This document shows, piece by piece, positions 1 to 9,924 of a DNA stretch of 64,000 nucleotides (positions are counted from its first letter, which is position 1; each line of letters begins with the position of its first letter). The translations under genes were made by a program, and so were the position numbers. Source of the stretch: Tritrichomonas musculus (Eukaryota > Parabasalia > Tritrichomonadida > Tritrichomonadidae); assembly GCA_039105265.1 (NCBI GenBank), contig JAPFFF010000066.1:310001-374000 (forward strand), in the 5' to 3' direction. The notes beneath the pieces were generated by a model, which was given only the letters and a program-made list of their open reading frames with translations, made no database searches and was not told where the DNA came from.

Positions 1-3000
1 AGGAATGTAACTTTCACAGTTGGCACAATAAACAGCATCTTTATTATCATCATTCAAAATTGAATCAAAATTGGATTCAATTGAATTTTCTTGCTGTGAA
101 ATTAAATTTGGCGGGATGTAATTATATGCCAAATTCTTCAAATGATTCTCAGAATCAATGAATCTTGGTGTGAACAATGCAAATAAAGATGGATCATTTA
201 TGTCACCATTTAAAAAGCTGCGTTTCAAAGGGCCGATATAAATCATTATTTTTGTCAAAATTCCTTCAACATTCTTGAATTTTGAAGTCGAAACGGTTGG
301 CTTCAACATGATGGCAGTTTCTATCGGCGATAGATGAAATGGATCACACGAACTTTGTGAAGAATCAAAGATCAAATTGTCATCATTCAATTGAATGATC
401 ACTTCACCTAGTGATTTAAAATGTATCTTTAAATCAAACCATTCATTCTTCGGAAAATCGACTGGAATGACGATAGGTTTTGAATAGTGGTTCGATGATA
501 TCACAATTTTATGTTGGGCCAAATAGATACACAAAAAGCTGTTCTGTGATATGAACGATGCCAAACTCATCATCGACTTGAAATGGGGAACTAATAAGCT
601 CACAAAAATTGTGAATCCTAGATTGAAAAAGTTTATCGGTAAAGAAGGAAGAAGAATCGATGATGATAATGAATCAAAACGAAGAGCTGAAGATGGAGAA
701 AGTTGATTCTCATTAAGTGAATCTTCAAGATACTTCAAAAACTTGGAAATTCGAATGTGATTGATCTTGTGACTTAAATCAAGATGATTGAAAATGGAAA
801 GAAATTTCTCAGAAGTTTCTCTGTCACAAATAAATCTGTCAACGAGAACAACAACTTTCATAATCAAATCAAAAAGATCATCTTCGTGATGGTCATTCAA
901 GATTTCTAGCTTCGAGGTCGAGGAAAACAAATCATTGCTGTTAAATTTAATTAATCTGACGTTTGATGATTTAGAATCCGTTAATTTAATGTTGTCCCTA
1001 AGTGAGTTAGATAAATCATCAGAATCACTTTCATGCGACTCTTCTTCTGAAATTGAATTGGAATCATCATCGTTTTTAAATAATTCTTGCTCTGAAATCA
1101 ATTTTGAATCATTAACATTGCTTTCATGTAATTCTTGCTCTGAAATCAATTTAGAGTTGATTTCAATGTTTTTGTGTGATTCTTGCTTTGAAATCAAATC
1201 GATTGTAAAATCAAGGAGAATCTTGATTATCCCAGCTTGATAAAAAGCAAGAATTCTGACAGAATTGTTGATGATTGCGCTGTACAGCTTCTCCAAGAAA
1301 TTTTTCGAATATTTTTCAGAACAAAAAATAATTTTCACCAATGGAACGGGCTCCTTGAATCCCTCGAAAGCCTTGATGTAAGACAAGATCGATAAAATTG
1401 ATTTGTAAATGCTCTGTGAGAGTCTTCCTTTTCTTTTCTCGATGTACCTTCTTGTTATCAATTCCCAGTCAATTTTGAATTTAGGCACAGAATCAGAGTA
1501 ATACAACTCGAGCAGTCTGAACATTGAATCAAAGCATTCATCATCATCAACAACATTTTCATTACAAGAAACAATTGTTTCTTGAATCAATTTGAAAAGC
1601 GTTGTTTTTAAAACATTCTTTAAAACCGAATTTTCCATTGAATCCACAATTTCATAAAATAGTCTGAAAAAGTGGGATTTTTCAATGGTCTCTGAAACAG
1701 CTTCTTGTAAGTATTCAAAACTTGGAGCTTTTTCAGAGGTTTCACTTAAGAATGCAAAAAGTTTTCGAAAAAACGATTGGCCAACTTTTTCATAAGAAGA
1801 TTGATTCAATAATTGAACAAAAAATAAGTTGGCCTCAAGTGAGTCAATCGCAGAAAATAGAAAAGTTTCAGAATTAAAAATCTCATTCAAAAAGTCAATT
1901 ATTAAAGAGATGCACTCAATGTTCTTCAAATTGGCAAAGGCAGCACGAAAAGTCCTGAAAAAGCCATCATTAGTCAAATAGTTATCACTCAAAATTGAGA
2001 AAGAAACGATCAATAATTCAGTAAAACTTTTTTCAAAATTTTTCAAATTGTCAAATAATTCAAAAAGTGAGTTATACAATTTGAGGTCAACTTTGGCAAA
2101 TTTTTGATACAACTTCAAACCTACACTTTTTAAGAGCAACAAATAACTTTTTTTGTTATCGTCAAAAATTGTGTTTTGATAGATTCTTTCTGGAATGAAA
2201 ATTGAGAATAAATCAGTTTTTTGATGATTTGGAAGGTTTAATTGCTTCTTCAAAAATTGAATCATTATTTGGTCATCAACAAAATTGTGCTGAATGAAAA
2301 GAAGCAGAAAAAGTAAGTCATCCAAATTGCCATTGAATATGTTTTCCATCGTCATTGAAAAAACAATTGAGACAAGTTTTTTCTTGTTTGAAATTTGTCT
2401 GAAAATTTTGAATATCGGCTCAAATCTATTTGAAAAAGTTTCTTTCTCCAACAAAGAAATCGAATCCGACGCGAAATCATAAATGTGCTTGAAATCAGTT
2501 TCAATCCTCTCTTTGGAATTGAATTCAGTCTGTTGAATAATGCCTTCAAAAAGTGGAATAATTTGAATGAATTGAATTCCTGTGCAAAATGAAAAATCAA
2601 GACAAAATTTGACAACAGATTCCGATAGATCATTGAAATTGAAAAAAGAGGAAAAATTTGCGGCGGTTGAAAAAAATTCTGAAAAATTTGAAAGATCAAA
2701 TTCTGTAAAAACCGTTTTTGGATCGGTTATTGATTCTTGCTCTTCTAGTTTTGTTGAAACTTTTTCAAAATGCTCAATAAATTTCATATTTTTCGCTTTT
2801 TCTTCTTGGGTTGAAATATTCTCTGAAAAATGAAGCAGTTTCATTGAAACTTGAGAAAGTATCGGATAGAAAAAATATGGAATTTTTTTAGTGGAGAGGA
2901 GAAATTCGTTTGTGTAATTTAAAATGTCCAGTAATTGATCGTTTATTAAATCGAGTTGAGTGAATTTTGAGTAAAAAATTGAATAAGATCGATATGAAAT

Positions 3001-3483
3001 CTCAAATAAAGATGAGTTTAGCTGAATTGATTGAGATAATGAATTGATAAATAAATAAATTTCTTTGGTTGTTAATTTATTATCTGAGTCATCATTTAAA
3101 AGTTTGTTGATGTTGACGAAAAAAAGTGATGAGAATGATTGAAGTAAAAGAATTGAATAAAATAATTTATTTGTAGGAGATATGGTAATTTCATTTGATT
3201 TTATACTTAAAAATGTTAAAAGATCAACGCGATCATTGATATCGAGTGAAAAAGCTGTAATAATTTTATTTTCGTTTTTATTTACATTTTTTGATTGATT
3301 TCTGTCATTATTGGTTAAGGTTTCTTTATCATCAATCGTGAAATATTCTTTGAATTTTTCATCATCGAGGTTAAAAACGAATTTCTGAATTTTTTCTGAA
3401 ATAGAAACTTCTAATTTTGGGTTTGGTTCGGGGAACTTCTGTAAAAATACTTGTTGTAACTGTTGAAAAATGGTTGCATTCAT
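1..3483 (-). CDS. Large BEACH-type protein, N-terminal part (runs off window)
   Basis: On the minus strand the frame is open without a stop from the ATG at 3483-3481 to base 1, giving 1161 codons and no end inside the window; I checked every codon. No in-frame ATG lies between this start and the upstream in-frame stop at 3718-3720. Residues 1 to about 750 look like an all-helical, Leu/Phe/Ile/Asn-rich repeat scaffold. An acidic Ser/Glu linker with three degenerate copies of a SKLISEQEL-like phrase follows (about 760-830). Then comes a beta-rich stretch (about 950-1090) with FTIFVSLLVPHF and NEWFDLKIHF, which resembles the concanavalin-like domain in front of PH-BEACH-WD40 modules. Helical scaffold plus lectin-like domain is the known N-terminal layout of BEACH proteins, large cytosolic factors in vesicle traffic. 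The BEACH domain itself would lie beyond base 1, so the family call is inference. Plus-strand frames here are antisense shadows. Confidence 0.6.
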   Translation of the reverse strand, partial: MNATIFQQLQQVFLQKFPEPNPKLEVSISEKIQKFVFNLDDEKFKEYFTIDDKETLTNNDRNQSKNVNKNENKIITAFSLDINDRVDLLTFLSIKSNEITISPTNKLFYSILLLQSFSSLFFVNINKLLNDDSDNKLTTKEIYLFINSLSQSIQLNSSLFEISYRSYSIFYSKFTQLDLINDQLLDILNYTNEFLLSTKKIPYFFYPILSQVSMKLLHFSENISTQEEKAKNMKFIEHFEKVSTKLEEQESITDPKTVFTEFDLSNFSEFFSTAANFSSFFNFNDLSESVVKFCLDFSFCTGIQFIQIIPLFEGIIQQTEFNSKERIETDFKHIYDFASDSISLLEKETFSNRFEPIFKIFRQISNKKKLVSIVFSMTMENIFNGNLDDLLFLLLFIQHNFVDDQIMIQFLKKQLNLPNHQKTDLFSIFIPERIYQNTIFDDNKKSYLLLLKSVGLKLYQKFAKVDLKLYNSLFELFDNLKNFEKSFTELLIVSFSILSDNYLTNDGFFRTFRAAFANLKNIECISLIIDFLNEIFNSETFLFSAIDSLEANLFFVQLLNQSSYEKVGQSFFRKLFAFLSETSEKAPSFEYLQEAVSETIEKSHFFRLFYEIVDSMENSVLKNVLKTTLFKLIQETIVSCNENVVDDDECFDSMFRLLELYYSDSVPKFKIDWELITRRYIEKRKGRLSQSIYKSILSILSYIKAFEGFKEPVPLVKIIFCSEKYSKNFLEKLYSAIINNSVRILAFYQAGIIKILLDFTIDLISKQESHKNIEINSKLISEQELHESNVNDSKLISEQELFKNDDDSNSISEEESHESDSDDLSNSLRDNIKLTDSKSSNVRLIKFNSNDLFSSTSKLEILNDHHEDDLFDLIMKVVVLVDRFICDRETSEKFLSIFNHLDLSHKINHIRISKFLKYLEDSLNENQLSPSSALRFDSLSSSILLPSLPINFFNLGFTIFVSLLVPHFKSMMSLASFISQNSFLCIYLAQHKIVISSNHYSKPIVIPVDFPKNEWFDLKIHFKSLGEVIIQLNDDNLIFDSSQSSCDPFHLSPIETAIMLKPTVSTSKFKNVEGILTKIMIYIGPLKRSFLNGDINDPSLFALFTPRFIDSENHLKNLAYNYIPPNLISQQENSIESNFDSILNDDNKDAVYCANCESYIP

Positions 3484-4347
3484 TGAAATAAGTTTTGATG
3501 TTGGATTTTCAATTTTGATGATTTTGAAAAAGTTCCCTCTTTTCAATGTTACGTTCAATTCCGAATAAAAAACTTTGCTATTTAAATTAAATTTTAAACA
3601 AAAAATATATGAAAAATGGAGACAAAAACTATCGATATATTTTTTTACAATATAAAACAATGCTAAAACTTTTTCAAATGTTAACAACTTAACTTTCTGA
3701 ATTTTTAACTTATTCGTTCATTTCTAAAAAAAATTATTTTTATACTTATTTCATTTATTATTTTTTTATAATAGTAGTAAATATAATTTTTTATTTTCTT
3801 GTAATTAAAAAATTTTATAATTTATTTTATTATTATAATATCTCTAATTTTTTTTGACTAAATACTATTATTTTAACTTCTTTGAAAATATAACTAGGGA
3901 CTTAAAAAGTTAAATCAAAACTCAGAATTTTTATGTAAAAAAATCAAAATATTTTAATTAAAATATTATATTTTTATGATTTTTAAGCATTTGATGTTTT
4001 TATTTATAATATAAGAAAACAAATATAGTTTTTATTAAGAAAATATTAAAATATGAATCATTCAAACTATAAATAATAAAATACTATCACTTTAAAATAT
4101 GATGGATTAGATCACATTAGTAATATTAAATGATTCAATATCAAAATTAATGCGAATAAAATAAAAAATAAATAATATTCATACCTCATTGAGATATAAT
4201 TGTGAATATTTAAACTTATTCAAAATTATAAAGCATTCATAATTTATATTTATCATTTATTTTGCGTTTTTCTTTCATCAAATTGATATTTTTATATTTT
4301 TTAATTTGAATATTCTTACTTTTTGAATAGTTTATATTTTTTTTTGA
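3484..4347. other. AT-rich divergent intergenic region
   Basis: This 864-bp spacer separates a minus-strand and a plus-strand gene, so both promoters must lie in it. It is almost pure A/T from 3600 onward. I see no RNA gene, repeat or convincing initiator motif next to either ATG. Confidence 0.5.
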
Positions 4348-6729
4348 ATGTGGAATTATGGAAATGCAACGCAACAACCTTATTATTCCCCCAACCGATA
4401 CCAAAGTCCAGTAAATTATTCGAGTACTGCCATTCCTATTGATTCCCTTGATTGGCCCTTTTTAGATAATATTGATCCAGGTTTATTAACCACCAAAAAA
4501 TATCGGCATATATTAAAAGAAGTATCACAAAAATTTTCACGAACAACAATTTCAAAGCTAGGTCCACCACACCGCACGATCAAATTATTTCAAATATTAC
4601 AAGCCGTTATTTCGACGCTTTCGCATAAATACGAGAAAAGCAAAGACCTAATTGACGAACTCCAACAAAAGAACCGAATATTACAACACAATCTCACCTC
4701 TGCCAACAAAAATCCACGAATAATTAAAAAAGTTGTCGGCAACAAATGTCCCGTCTGTCAAAAAGATTTCGATACGTTAACCACCTTAGACTTGCACATA
4801 TTCACGAAGCACCAAGAAGTCTCTACATTATGGCAGGCAATACGAACACCTCAACCGCCAGGAGCATTCGCCTTCCCTTGGCAAAAGTCATACTCAATCA
4901 CATCGACAATGTATCCGCAAACGACGCAGACAAGTCAGAACCAGGTCAACATGAATCTGATTGAAGACATGAAGAAGAATCTGACAGTCGAGCAGAAGGA
5001 AGCTGAAAGAGAAATGAAGGAATGGATCGATAAGAAAATGAACAAACTGGAGTCAAAAATGGACTCTCTTCAAAAAACCGTTAAAAAAGAGGATTTAAGT
5101 TCAACAGAAAGCAGCGATGAAAGAATAATTAGAAGAAGTCATCATAAGAAAAAAGAAAGTCCAAAAGTTGACGATAGTAATAAAAAGAAAATTAATACAG
5201 AACATCCTTTCAATCCCCCTAAAAAGGCCGACCAAATATCCCCTCAAAAACAGACATTTGAAACTCCCAAAAAGAGTCCAACAAAAAGTCACAGCAGGAG
5301 GCATAAAAAAACTGACAAACCTAAACAGAAAGAGCAACAAAGCCAGCCTGTCATCAGCCCAACAAAAATTGAAAATCCGGCCGTTAACCAAGGTCAAATT
5401 CAACTTGAAAAACCGTCAAATTCAGGGTCAGTTGAACAACTTGATCAAACGTCAAATTTCAACTTCCTGTCACCAGCGCCGAAGACAGCAATATCGGGCT
5501 CTGATGCCGAGTATGAATCAGCTCCAATTCAAATTGAGAACAACATTCAAAATTCAAATGGTATTGAAAAAGTGGAGTCTGAAGGCGGAGTTCCAAAAAT
5601 GGCCCAAAATGATGATGTGAACGATAGCCAGGCTTCATCGTCAAGTCCAATCCAGCAGATCAACCAGGACTCGTTCAGGCAGCCGCCCTACGAGAACGAA
5701 GACGATGTGCAGCATGAAGAAGAAGAATTGAATGACCAAAATAGAATTGAAAGTTTGAGTGAAGGTGAAATTTGTGACGGTGGCAATTTTGTCACATCAT
5801 GGGTCCGTCCACAAAGTGACAACGACAACGTTAATGAAAACTACAACGATAATTATGACGATTATAACCGCCAAAATGAATACAATGAAGACGAGTGTGT
5901 CAAGAGTGAAGGAAGCGACATCTATTCAAAACAGCTTGACAAGTACAACACGTCAGACCTCTACCGCGCAACTCCTCCGCCAGGCAAGTCACTCATCAAG
6001 CACTCTTCTTCTGCCGGGCCCGAAAAGCCAGCCAGAAAGCAAGAAAGAGGAGAAGAGGAAGAGAAATCATATGACGAATTTGTCATCAGCACGAAGAAGA
6101 GCAGCTCAAACAAATTGAATAATTTGAATGATTTGAAAGAAGGAGAATATGAATATTCTAATTACAGTAACGCAGAGCCAAAGTTTCCGAGCGGTTTCAA
6201 TAAGGCTTCATCTTCAAATTCTGATCATCAAATTCACCATGACGATCAATTTGTTCTCAATCATCAAGAGGATGATTTTCATTATGACTACGATGATAAT
6301 TACGATAAAGAAGATTTTGAACAAAATGAAGGAACATTCGGAGGAACATTTGGAGATGATGTTAATGATGTTTATGGTGATGAAGGTGAAAATTATCAAG
6401 GTCAATATTATGAGGAGGACTTGAAAGATGGCTTTGACCAGAATTATGAAGAAGAATTTTTTGAAAACGAGTCAGGATTGATTGATGGAACATTTGATAT
6501 CGATTCACCACCTCCTGCTGACCTTCCAGAATTTTCAGATTCGGCACCAGCGAAGAAAGGAGGAATCAGTAGGAGACAAAACCGTTATGACTCTCCAAGT
6601 AATAAAGTGAAAAGCAAGTTTCCATCAGAAAAATTCATGAAAGAAGCATATTCAAAAAGTTCAAGACAAAAAGAAGACATAAATCAAATGTATAATGATA
6701 TAATTAATTCTAATTCTGATAATTATTAA
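4348..6729 (+). CDS. DZIP1-like C2H2 zinc-finger protein
   Basis: A 793-residue protein. The N-terminus (about 30-115) contains an IDSLDW segment followed by a TIKLFQILQAVISTL helix and a coiled coil, which resembles the Dzip-like N-terminal domain. One C2H2 finger follows at residues 134-155 (C134, C137, H150, H155; spacing C-x2-C-x12-H-x4-H), the position expected in DZIP1/iguana proteins. A Lys/Glu helix (about 205-255) and a long disordered tail rich in Ser, Gln, Asn, Asp and Glu make up the rest. DZIP1 family members act at basal bodies and the ciliary transition zone; a role at the flagellar bases of this protist is inference from the family. The start is the first ATG of the frame, 27 bases after an A/T-only run. 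A 68-bp piece of this coding region is repeated 120 bp past the stop. Confidence 0.6.
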   Translation: MWNYGNATQQPYYSPNRYQSPVNYSSTAIPIDSLDWPFLDNIDPGLLTTKKYRHILKEVSQKFSRTTISKLGPPHRTIKLFQILQAVISTLSHKYEKSKDLIDELQQKNRILQHNLTSANKNPRIIKKVVGNKCPVCQKDFDTLTTLDLHIFTKHQEVSTLWQAIRTPQPPGAFAFPWQKSYSITSTMYPQTTQTSQNQVNMNLIEDMKKNLTVEQKEAEREMKEWIDKKMNKLESKMDSLQKTVKKEDLSSTESSDERIIRRSHHKKKESPKVDDSNKKKINTEHPFNPPKKADQISPQKQTFETPKKSPTKSHSRRHKKTDKPKQKEQQSQPVISPTKIENPAVNQGQIQLEKPSNSGSVEQLDQTSNFNFLSPAPKTAISGSDAEYESAPIQIENNIQNSNGIEKVESEGGVPKMAQNDDVNDSQASSSSPIQQINQDSFRQPPYENEDDVQHEEEELNDQNRIESLSEGEICDGGNFVTSWVRPQSDNDNVNENYNDNYDDYNRQNEYNEDECVKSEGSDIYSKQLDKYNTSDLYRATPPPGKSLIKHSSSAGPEKPARKQERGEEEEKSYDEFVISTKKSSSNKLNNLNDLKEGEYEYSNYSNAEPKFPSGFNKASSSNSDHQIHHDDQFVLNHQEDDFHYDYDDNYDKEDFEQNEGTFGGTFGDDVNDVYGDEGENYQGQYYEEDLKDGFDQNYEEEFFENESGLIDGTFDIDSPPPADLPEFSDSAPAKKGGISRRQNRYDSPSNKVKSKFPSEKFMKEAYSKSSRQKEDINQMYNDIINSNSDNY

Positions 6730-6851
6730 TAAATGCTTTTCAATGACATAATATATTATATAAACAAAATGATATCCAGTCGTTATTATTAAATCTTGTG
6801 AGTGGCAACAATCATTTATATATAAAATATGAATCAACTTCAAATCTTTTT

Positions 6852-6919
6852 GAAAGTAAGAAAGAGGAGAAGAGGAAGAGAAATCATATGACGAATTTGT
6901 CATCAACACGAAGAAGAGC
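6852..6919 (+). repeat. Stray copy of an internal segment of the DZIP1-like gene
   Basis: These 68 bases match 6035-6102 inside the DZIP1-like coding region at 66 of 68 positions (differences at 6040/6857 and 6088/6905). The copy lies 122 bp past that gene's stop, in the same orientation. The only open frame across it (6798-7091) reads it in a different phase from the parent gene, so it is not a second coding exon. It looks like a recent short-range duplication. Confidence 0.85.
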
Positions 6920-7176
6920 TGATTGTTGCTTCTTCAAAAAGATTTGCAACATAAAAAAAGTAGCGTCATATATTATATTGATGAATGAATTGTTATTTGT
7001 TTCAATAACTCACAAAATGGAAAATTATACCTTTTTCTATTGCAGGGGATTAAAAAAAAATGTTGAGTTCCTTTTTACCATCTTTAATTGAAAGAAGACT
7101 ATTCAAAGACAATTGAAAACTACTCTAGATCATAATATCTTGGTGAATGTTCTGACTTGGTAAATGATATTCGACA

Positions 7177-7332
7177 ATGAAAGGAGTTAAACAAAATTAC
7201 TCTAAAGCTTTTGAACATACACATAAAGAAGCTGATCTAGATACAATGAACAATCTTGGCTTTCTAAGTGTGAATCAAAATATCTCAAAACAAATTAAAA
7301 ATTATAAAAAAGTAGCAAATCTTGGAAGTTGA
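7177..7332 (+). pseudogene. Sel1-repeat remnant
   Basis: A 51-codon frame from ATG 7177 to TGA 7332 reads like one and a half Sel1 repeats: it contains AFEHTHKEADLDTMNNLGFL followed by KQIKNYKKVANLGS, matching the A-x-x-x-Y-K-x-A-x-x-G-x-x-x-A-M-x-x-L-G spacing. There is no kinase domain, no other repeat and no open frame upstream (in-frame stop at 7165-7167). I read it as a leftover of a kinase-Sel1 gene like the one that begins 0.5 kb downstream. It could instead be a tiny independent gene, but nothing supports that. Confidence 0.55.
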
Positions 7333-7812
7333 AGTGCAACCAATAGTCTTATTAAAATAAATAATAATCAAACTATTTTTATTTCCAATCTCTTCAAATC
7401 AATTCAATATATTCAACTTTTTTTTTAATTTGAGCAGCATTTTTTCACATCATCAAATTATTAGTTTTTTTAAAAAAAAATGTCAAAATTTTCTTCCAGA
7501 AAATATTTCCTCGAAGAAATAGACCACAGATTGACATTATCAAGCCTCAAAAAAGTGGTATCAATTATCAGAATATTTTCAATTTTTTTTTTCATGATTC
7601 TCTAATTAGGATAATATGATTTTCATTTTTATATATTAATCTTTTTTTTTTTTTTTTTAGGATTATGTTGTTCATTGGAAAATCACAACCGTTTATTCAT
7701 CCAATTGACCATTTTTTTTCCTAAAAGTTTATTTTCAAGTGTGAATAAAAACATAATGAAATATTTTCCATTTCAATTTTTAAATTGATATAACCTTTAT
7801 ATAAATTTGATA
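7333..7812. other. Intergenic, A/T tracts only
   Basis: This stretch holds several T-runs (the longest near 7641-7660) and no recognisable gene, RNA or inverted repeat. It is the upstream region of the pseudokinase gene. Confidence 0.5.
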
Positions 7813-7819
7813 TCACTTT
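7813..7819 (+). promoter_or_regulatory. Initiator (Inr) element of the pseudokinase-Sel1 gene
   Basis: TCACTTT matches the trichomonad initiator TCAYTWY, in which transcription starts at the A. Its A is 13 bases upstream of the ATG at 7828, the typical distance. It supports 7828 as start, because the frame's earlier non-ATG codons would lie upstream of the transcript. Confidence 0.6.
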
Positions 7820-7827
7820 TTTTAAAG

Positions 7828-8940
7828 ATGATTTATCAGTTGTTACTCGATCTGAATGACTATAAGAAAGGCAAAGAGCTAGGCCGAGGATCTTTTGGTA
7901 CTGAATATTTAATAAAACACAAAAAGATTTGTAAAGAATATGTAGCCAAAGTTTTCGATCAGTTAAATGATTCTGTGGAAGACCAAAAATCATTTTTTAA
8001 AGAATTAGAAATGCAAATAAATCTAAAAACACCTGAAATATTGTCTGTTGTTGGCTTCAGTCAGAAAGATTTCAATGGTGATAATCATCCAACAATTATT
8101 TATAACTATTTTACAAAAAATGACGAAGACAAATTTGAAAAACTAACTGAGCCACCAAAATACATTTTGGTGTTTGCCATTGCTAATTGTTTGGATTATA
8201 TGCACTCAAAGAAAATATTGCATTTAAACCTAAAGCCAAAAAATATTTTACTTGATGAAGAAAATTACCCACGAATTTGCGACTCTTTTAATTCAAAAAA
8301 GGACCAAATACAAAAATATATAAGAACCAATAAAGACGCTTTATTTTATATGGCTCCTGAAATCATTGAAGGTAAAAAAGGTACCAACAAATCAGATGTT
8401 TTTTCCTGTGCAATGCTTGCCTATGAAATTTTAACTGGTGATCGATCATTATCAAATATGGCCAAGAGTTTAACCTTTGAACAAATTGCACACATGAAAA
8501 GTATGACTCCAAACATGGCAGGCATTGAAAATGATTTTATCAAAAACTTTTTCAGGAAATGCTGGTCCATCAATCCAAATGATCGCCCTTCTTTCAATGA
8601 AATAGTTGACGAACTTAGAAAAGATGTATTCAAAAAATGGATGAAAGTCTCTGATATAGATTTTGAAAAATACTATTTATTTAAGTATCATGAAAGGGCT
8701 GAAAAACACAAAGACCCAGAAGCTCTAAATGCATATGCATGCTTGCTTGAACAGGGAATTAGTGTAACAGTTCCATTGGATGAAATAGTTATGTATTATA
8801 AAATGGCAATCCAAGAAGGAAGTGATAAAGCCATGTTTAATTATGGTAGAATGATCTACTTTGGTGACTGCAATGTGAAACAAGATATAAAAGAAGGCAT
8901 TCGTCTTTGGGAAATGGCAATTGATAAAGGAAATACTTAA
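7828..8940 (+). CDS. Pseudokinase-Sel1 protein, first part (frameshifted)
   Basis: 370 residues. A protein-kinase fold spans about 12-270: Gly-rich loop G19-R-G-S-F-G24, Lys41 in VAKVF, and MAPE at 175-178. Two catalytic motifs are altered: the HRDLKPxN loop reads HLNLKPKN (132-139), so the catalytic Asp is Asn134, and DFG reads D152-S-F154. With the proton-acceptor Asp gone this is predicted to be a pseudokinase. Sel1 repeats begin near residue 290. The frame ends in TAA (8938-8940) inside a repeat, and the next Sel1 repeats continue at once in another frame: the run ACTTAATGC at 8934-8942 carries one T too many for the DKGNTNAMNNYA pattern. So this and the next entry are one gene split by a single-base frameshift, real or a sequencing error. 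Start chosen by the Inr at 7813. Confidence 0.75.
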   Translation: MIYQLLLDLNDYKKGKELGRGSFGTEYLIKHKKICKEYVAKVFDQLNDSVEDQKSFFKELEMQINLKTPEILSVVGFSQKDFNGDNHPTIIYNYFTKNDEDKFEKLTEPPKYILVFAIANCLDYMHSKKILHLNLKPKNILLDEENYPRICDSFNSKKDQIQKYIRTNKDALFYMAPEIIEGKKGTNKSDVFSCAMLAYEILTGDRSLSNMAKSLTFEQIAHMKSMTPNMAGIENDFIKNFFRKCWSINPNDRPSFNEIVDELRKDVFKKWMKVSDIDFEKYYLFKYHERAEKHKDPEALNAYACLLEQGISVTVPLDEIVMYYKMAIQEGSDKAMFNYGRMIYFGDCNVKQDIKEGIRLWEMAIDKGNT

Positions 8941-8944
8941 TGCA

Positions 8945-9520
8945 ATGAACAATTATGCTTATTTGCTGTATTTCGGTGAAAATGTTCCAGTTAACACTGA
9001 AAAGGCATTATCGTACTTTAATTTTGCTGTCTCAAAAGGAAATATTTTCGCAATACATAATTTGGCATACATATACAGAGCCGGTTATAAAATAGCTCAA
9101 AATATTCATAAGGCAATCGAAATTTACAAGATGGGTATTGATTTAAACGATCCTGAATCAATGTGCGGTTATGCCGAAATACTCAGATTTGGCGAATGCG
9201 GTATTCCTGTTGATAAAAAAAAGGCAGCTGAGCTCTATCAAATGGCAATCGATCAAAATAATGCAAATGCAATGTGTAAATATGCAGATATGCTCAGATT
9301 GAATGAATGTGGTATAACTGATAAAGATAAAGCTATTGAACTCTACAAAAGAGCTAAAAAATTGGGGAGTGAATATGCACAGAAACAATTAGCTGAAATG
9401 ATTATGAAAGGAGAGGCTGATGTCAGTGACAACGAAGAACATTTCAAAGTGATTCAAGTTTGTATCATTAAATTTTATGATGGAGCTCCCATTAAGGAGC
9501 CAGAAGTAAAATTTTATTGA
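8945..9520 (+). CDS. Sel1-repeat part of the split pseudokinase gene
   Basis: 191 codons from the first ATG of the frame. It consists of about four Sel1 repeats of 36 residues, with the recurring pattern AMNNYAYLL...A...YF..A...GN, then a short non-repeat tail (about 165-191). Sel1 repeats form alpha-solenoid scaffolds for protein-protein contacts. It overlaps no other gene and follows the kinase part in another frame with no gap in the repeat register, so it is best read as the C-terminal half of the gene starting at 7828. If the extra T near 8936 is real, this half is probably not translated, because it has no promoter or initiator of its own. Confidence 0.7.
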   Translation: MNNYAYLLYFGENVPVNTEKALSYFNFAVSKGNIFAIHNLAYIYRAGYKIAQNIHKAIEIYKMGIDLNDPESMCGYAEILRFGECGIPVDKKKAAELYQMAIDQNNANAMCKYADMLRLNECGITDKDKAIELYKRAKKLGSEYAQKQLAEMIMKGEADVSDNEEHFKVIQVCIIKFYDGAPIKEPEVKFY

Positions 9521-9911
9521 AATTAACTAAGAAATATAAAAAGTAAACAATTGAAATTACTATTTTTATATCTTCTCTGAGGATAATCATATTTTTTTTA
9601 TTTCTAAAAGAAAAAATAGAATTTGTATTCAAAAATTTAAACTGTGGTGGAACATTTCTTTCAGCAAAATAAAAAAGAAATATCAAATATAAATATGAAA
9701 TATATTTATTATAGTTCATATTAAGTATAAAATATTTAAAAAAGTATATTATTTGAATATATTTCAAGATATATTAACACATTATATTTGGGATGTCAAA
9801 CGATAACGATAAATTTAATTATTCAATTGTGTAAAATTTTTTTAACTCTCAATTTGAATTTTGTTTTCAAATATATTTGAAAATCTTGAATAAAAGACAT
9901 GAAATATTAGT
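9521..9911. other. AT-rich intergenic region
   Basis: About 390 bp between the Sel1 gene and the superoxide dismutase gene. Nothing recognisable except the initiator motif at its right edge. Confidence 0.5.
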
Positions 9912-9918
9912 TCACTTT
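9912..9918 (+). promoter_or_regulatory. Initiator (Inr) element of the Fe-SOD gene
   Basis: TCACTTT fits TCAYTWY. Its A (9914) is 11 bases upstream of the ATG at 9925. The same heptamer precedes the pseudokinase gene at a similar distance. Confidence 0.65.
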
Positions 9919-9924
9919 AACATT

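Noticed and set aside
935-2833. Plus-strand frames of 62-101 codons and a 115-codon minus frame at the left
   Set aside because: They overlap the fully open 1161-codon minus-strand gene in other frames and have low-complexity Ser/Glu/Phe composition; shadows.
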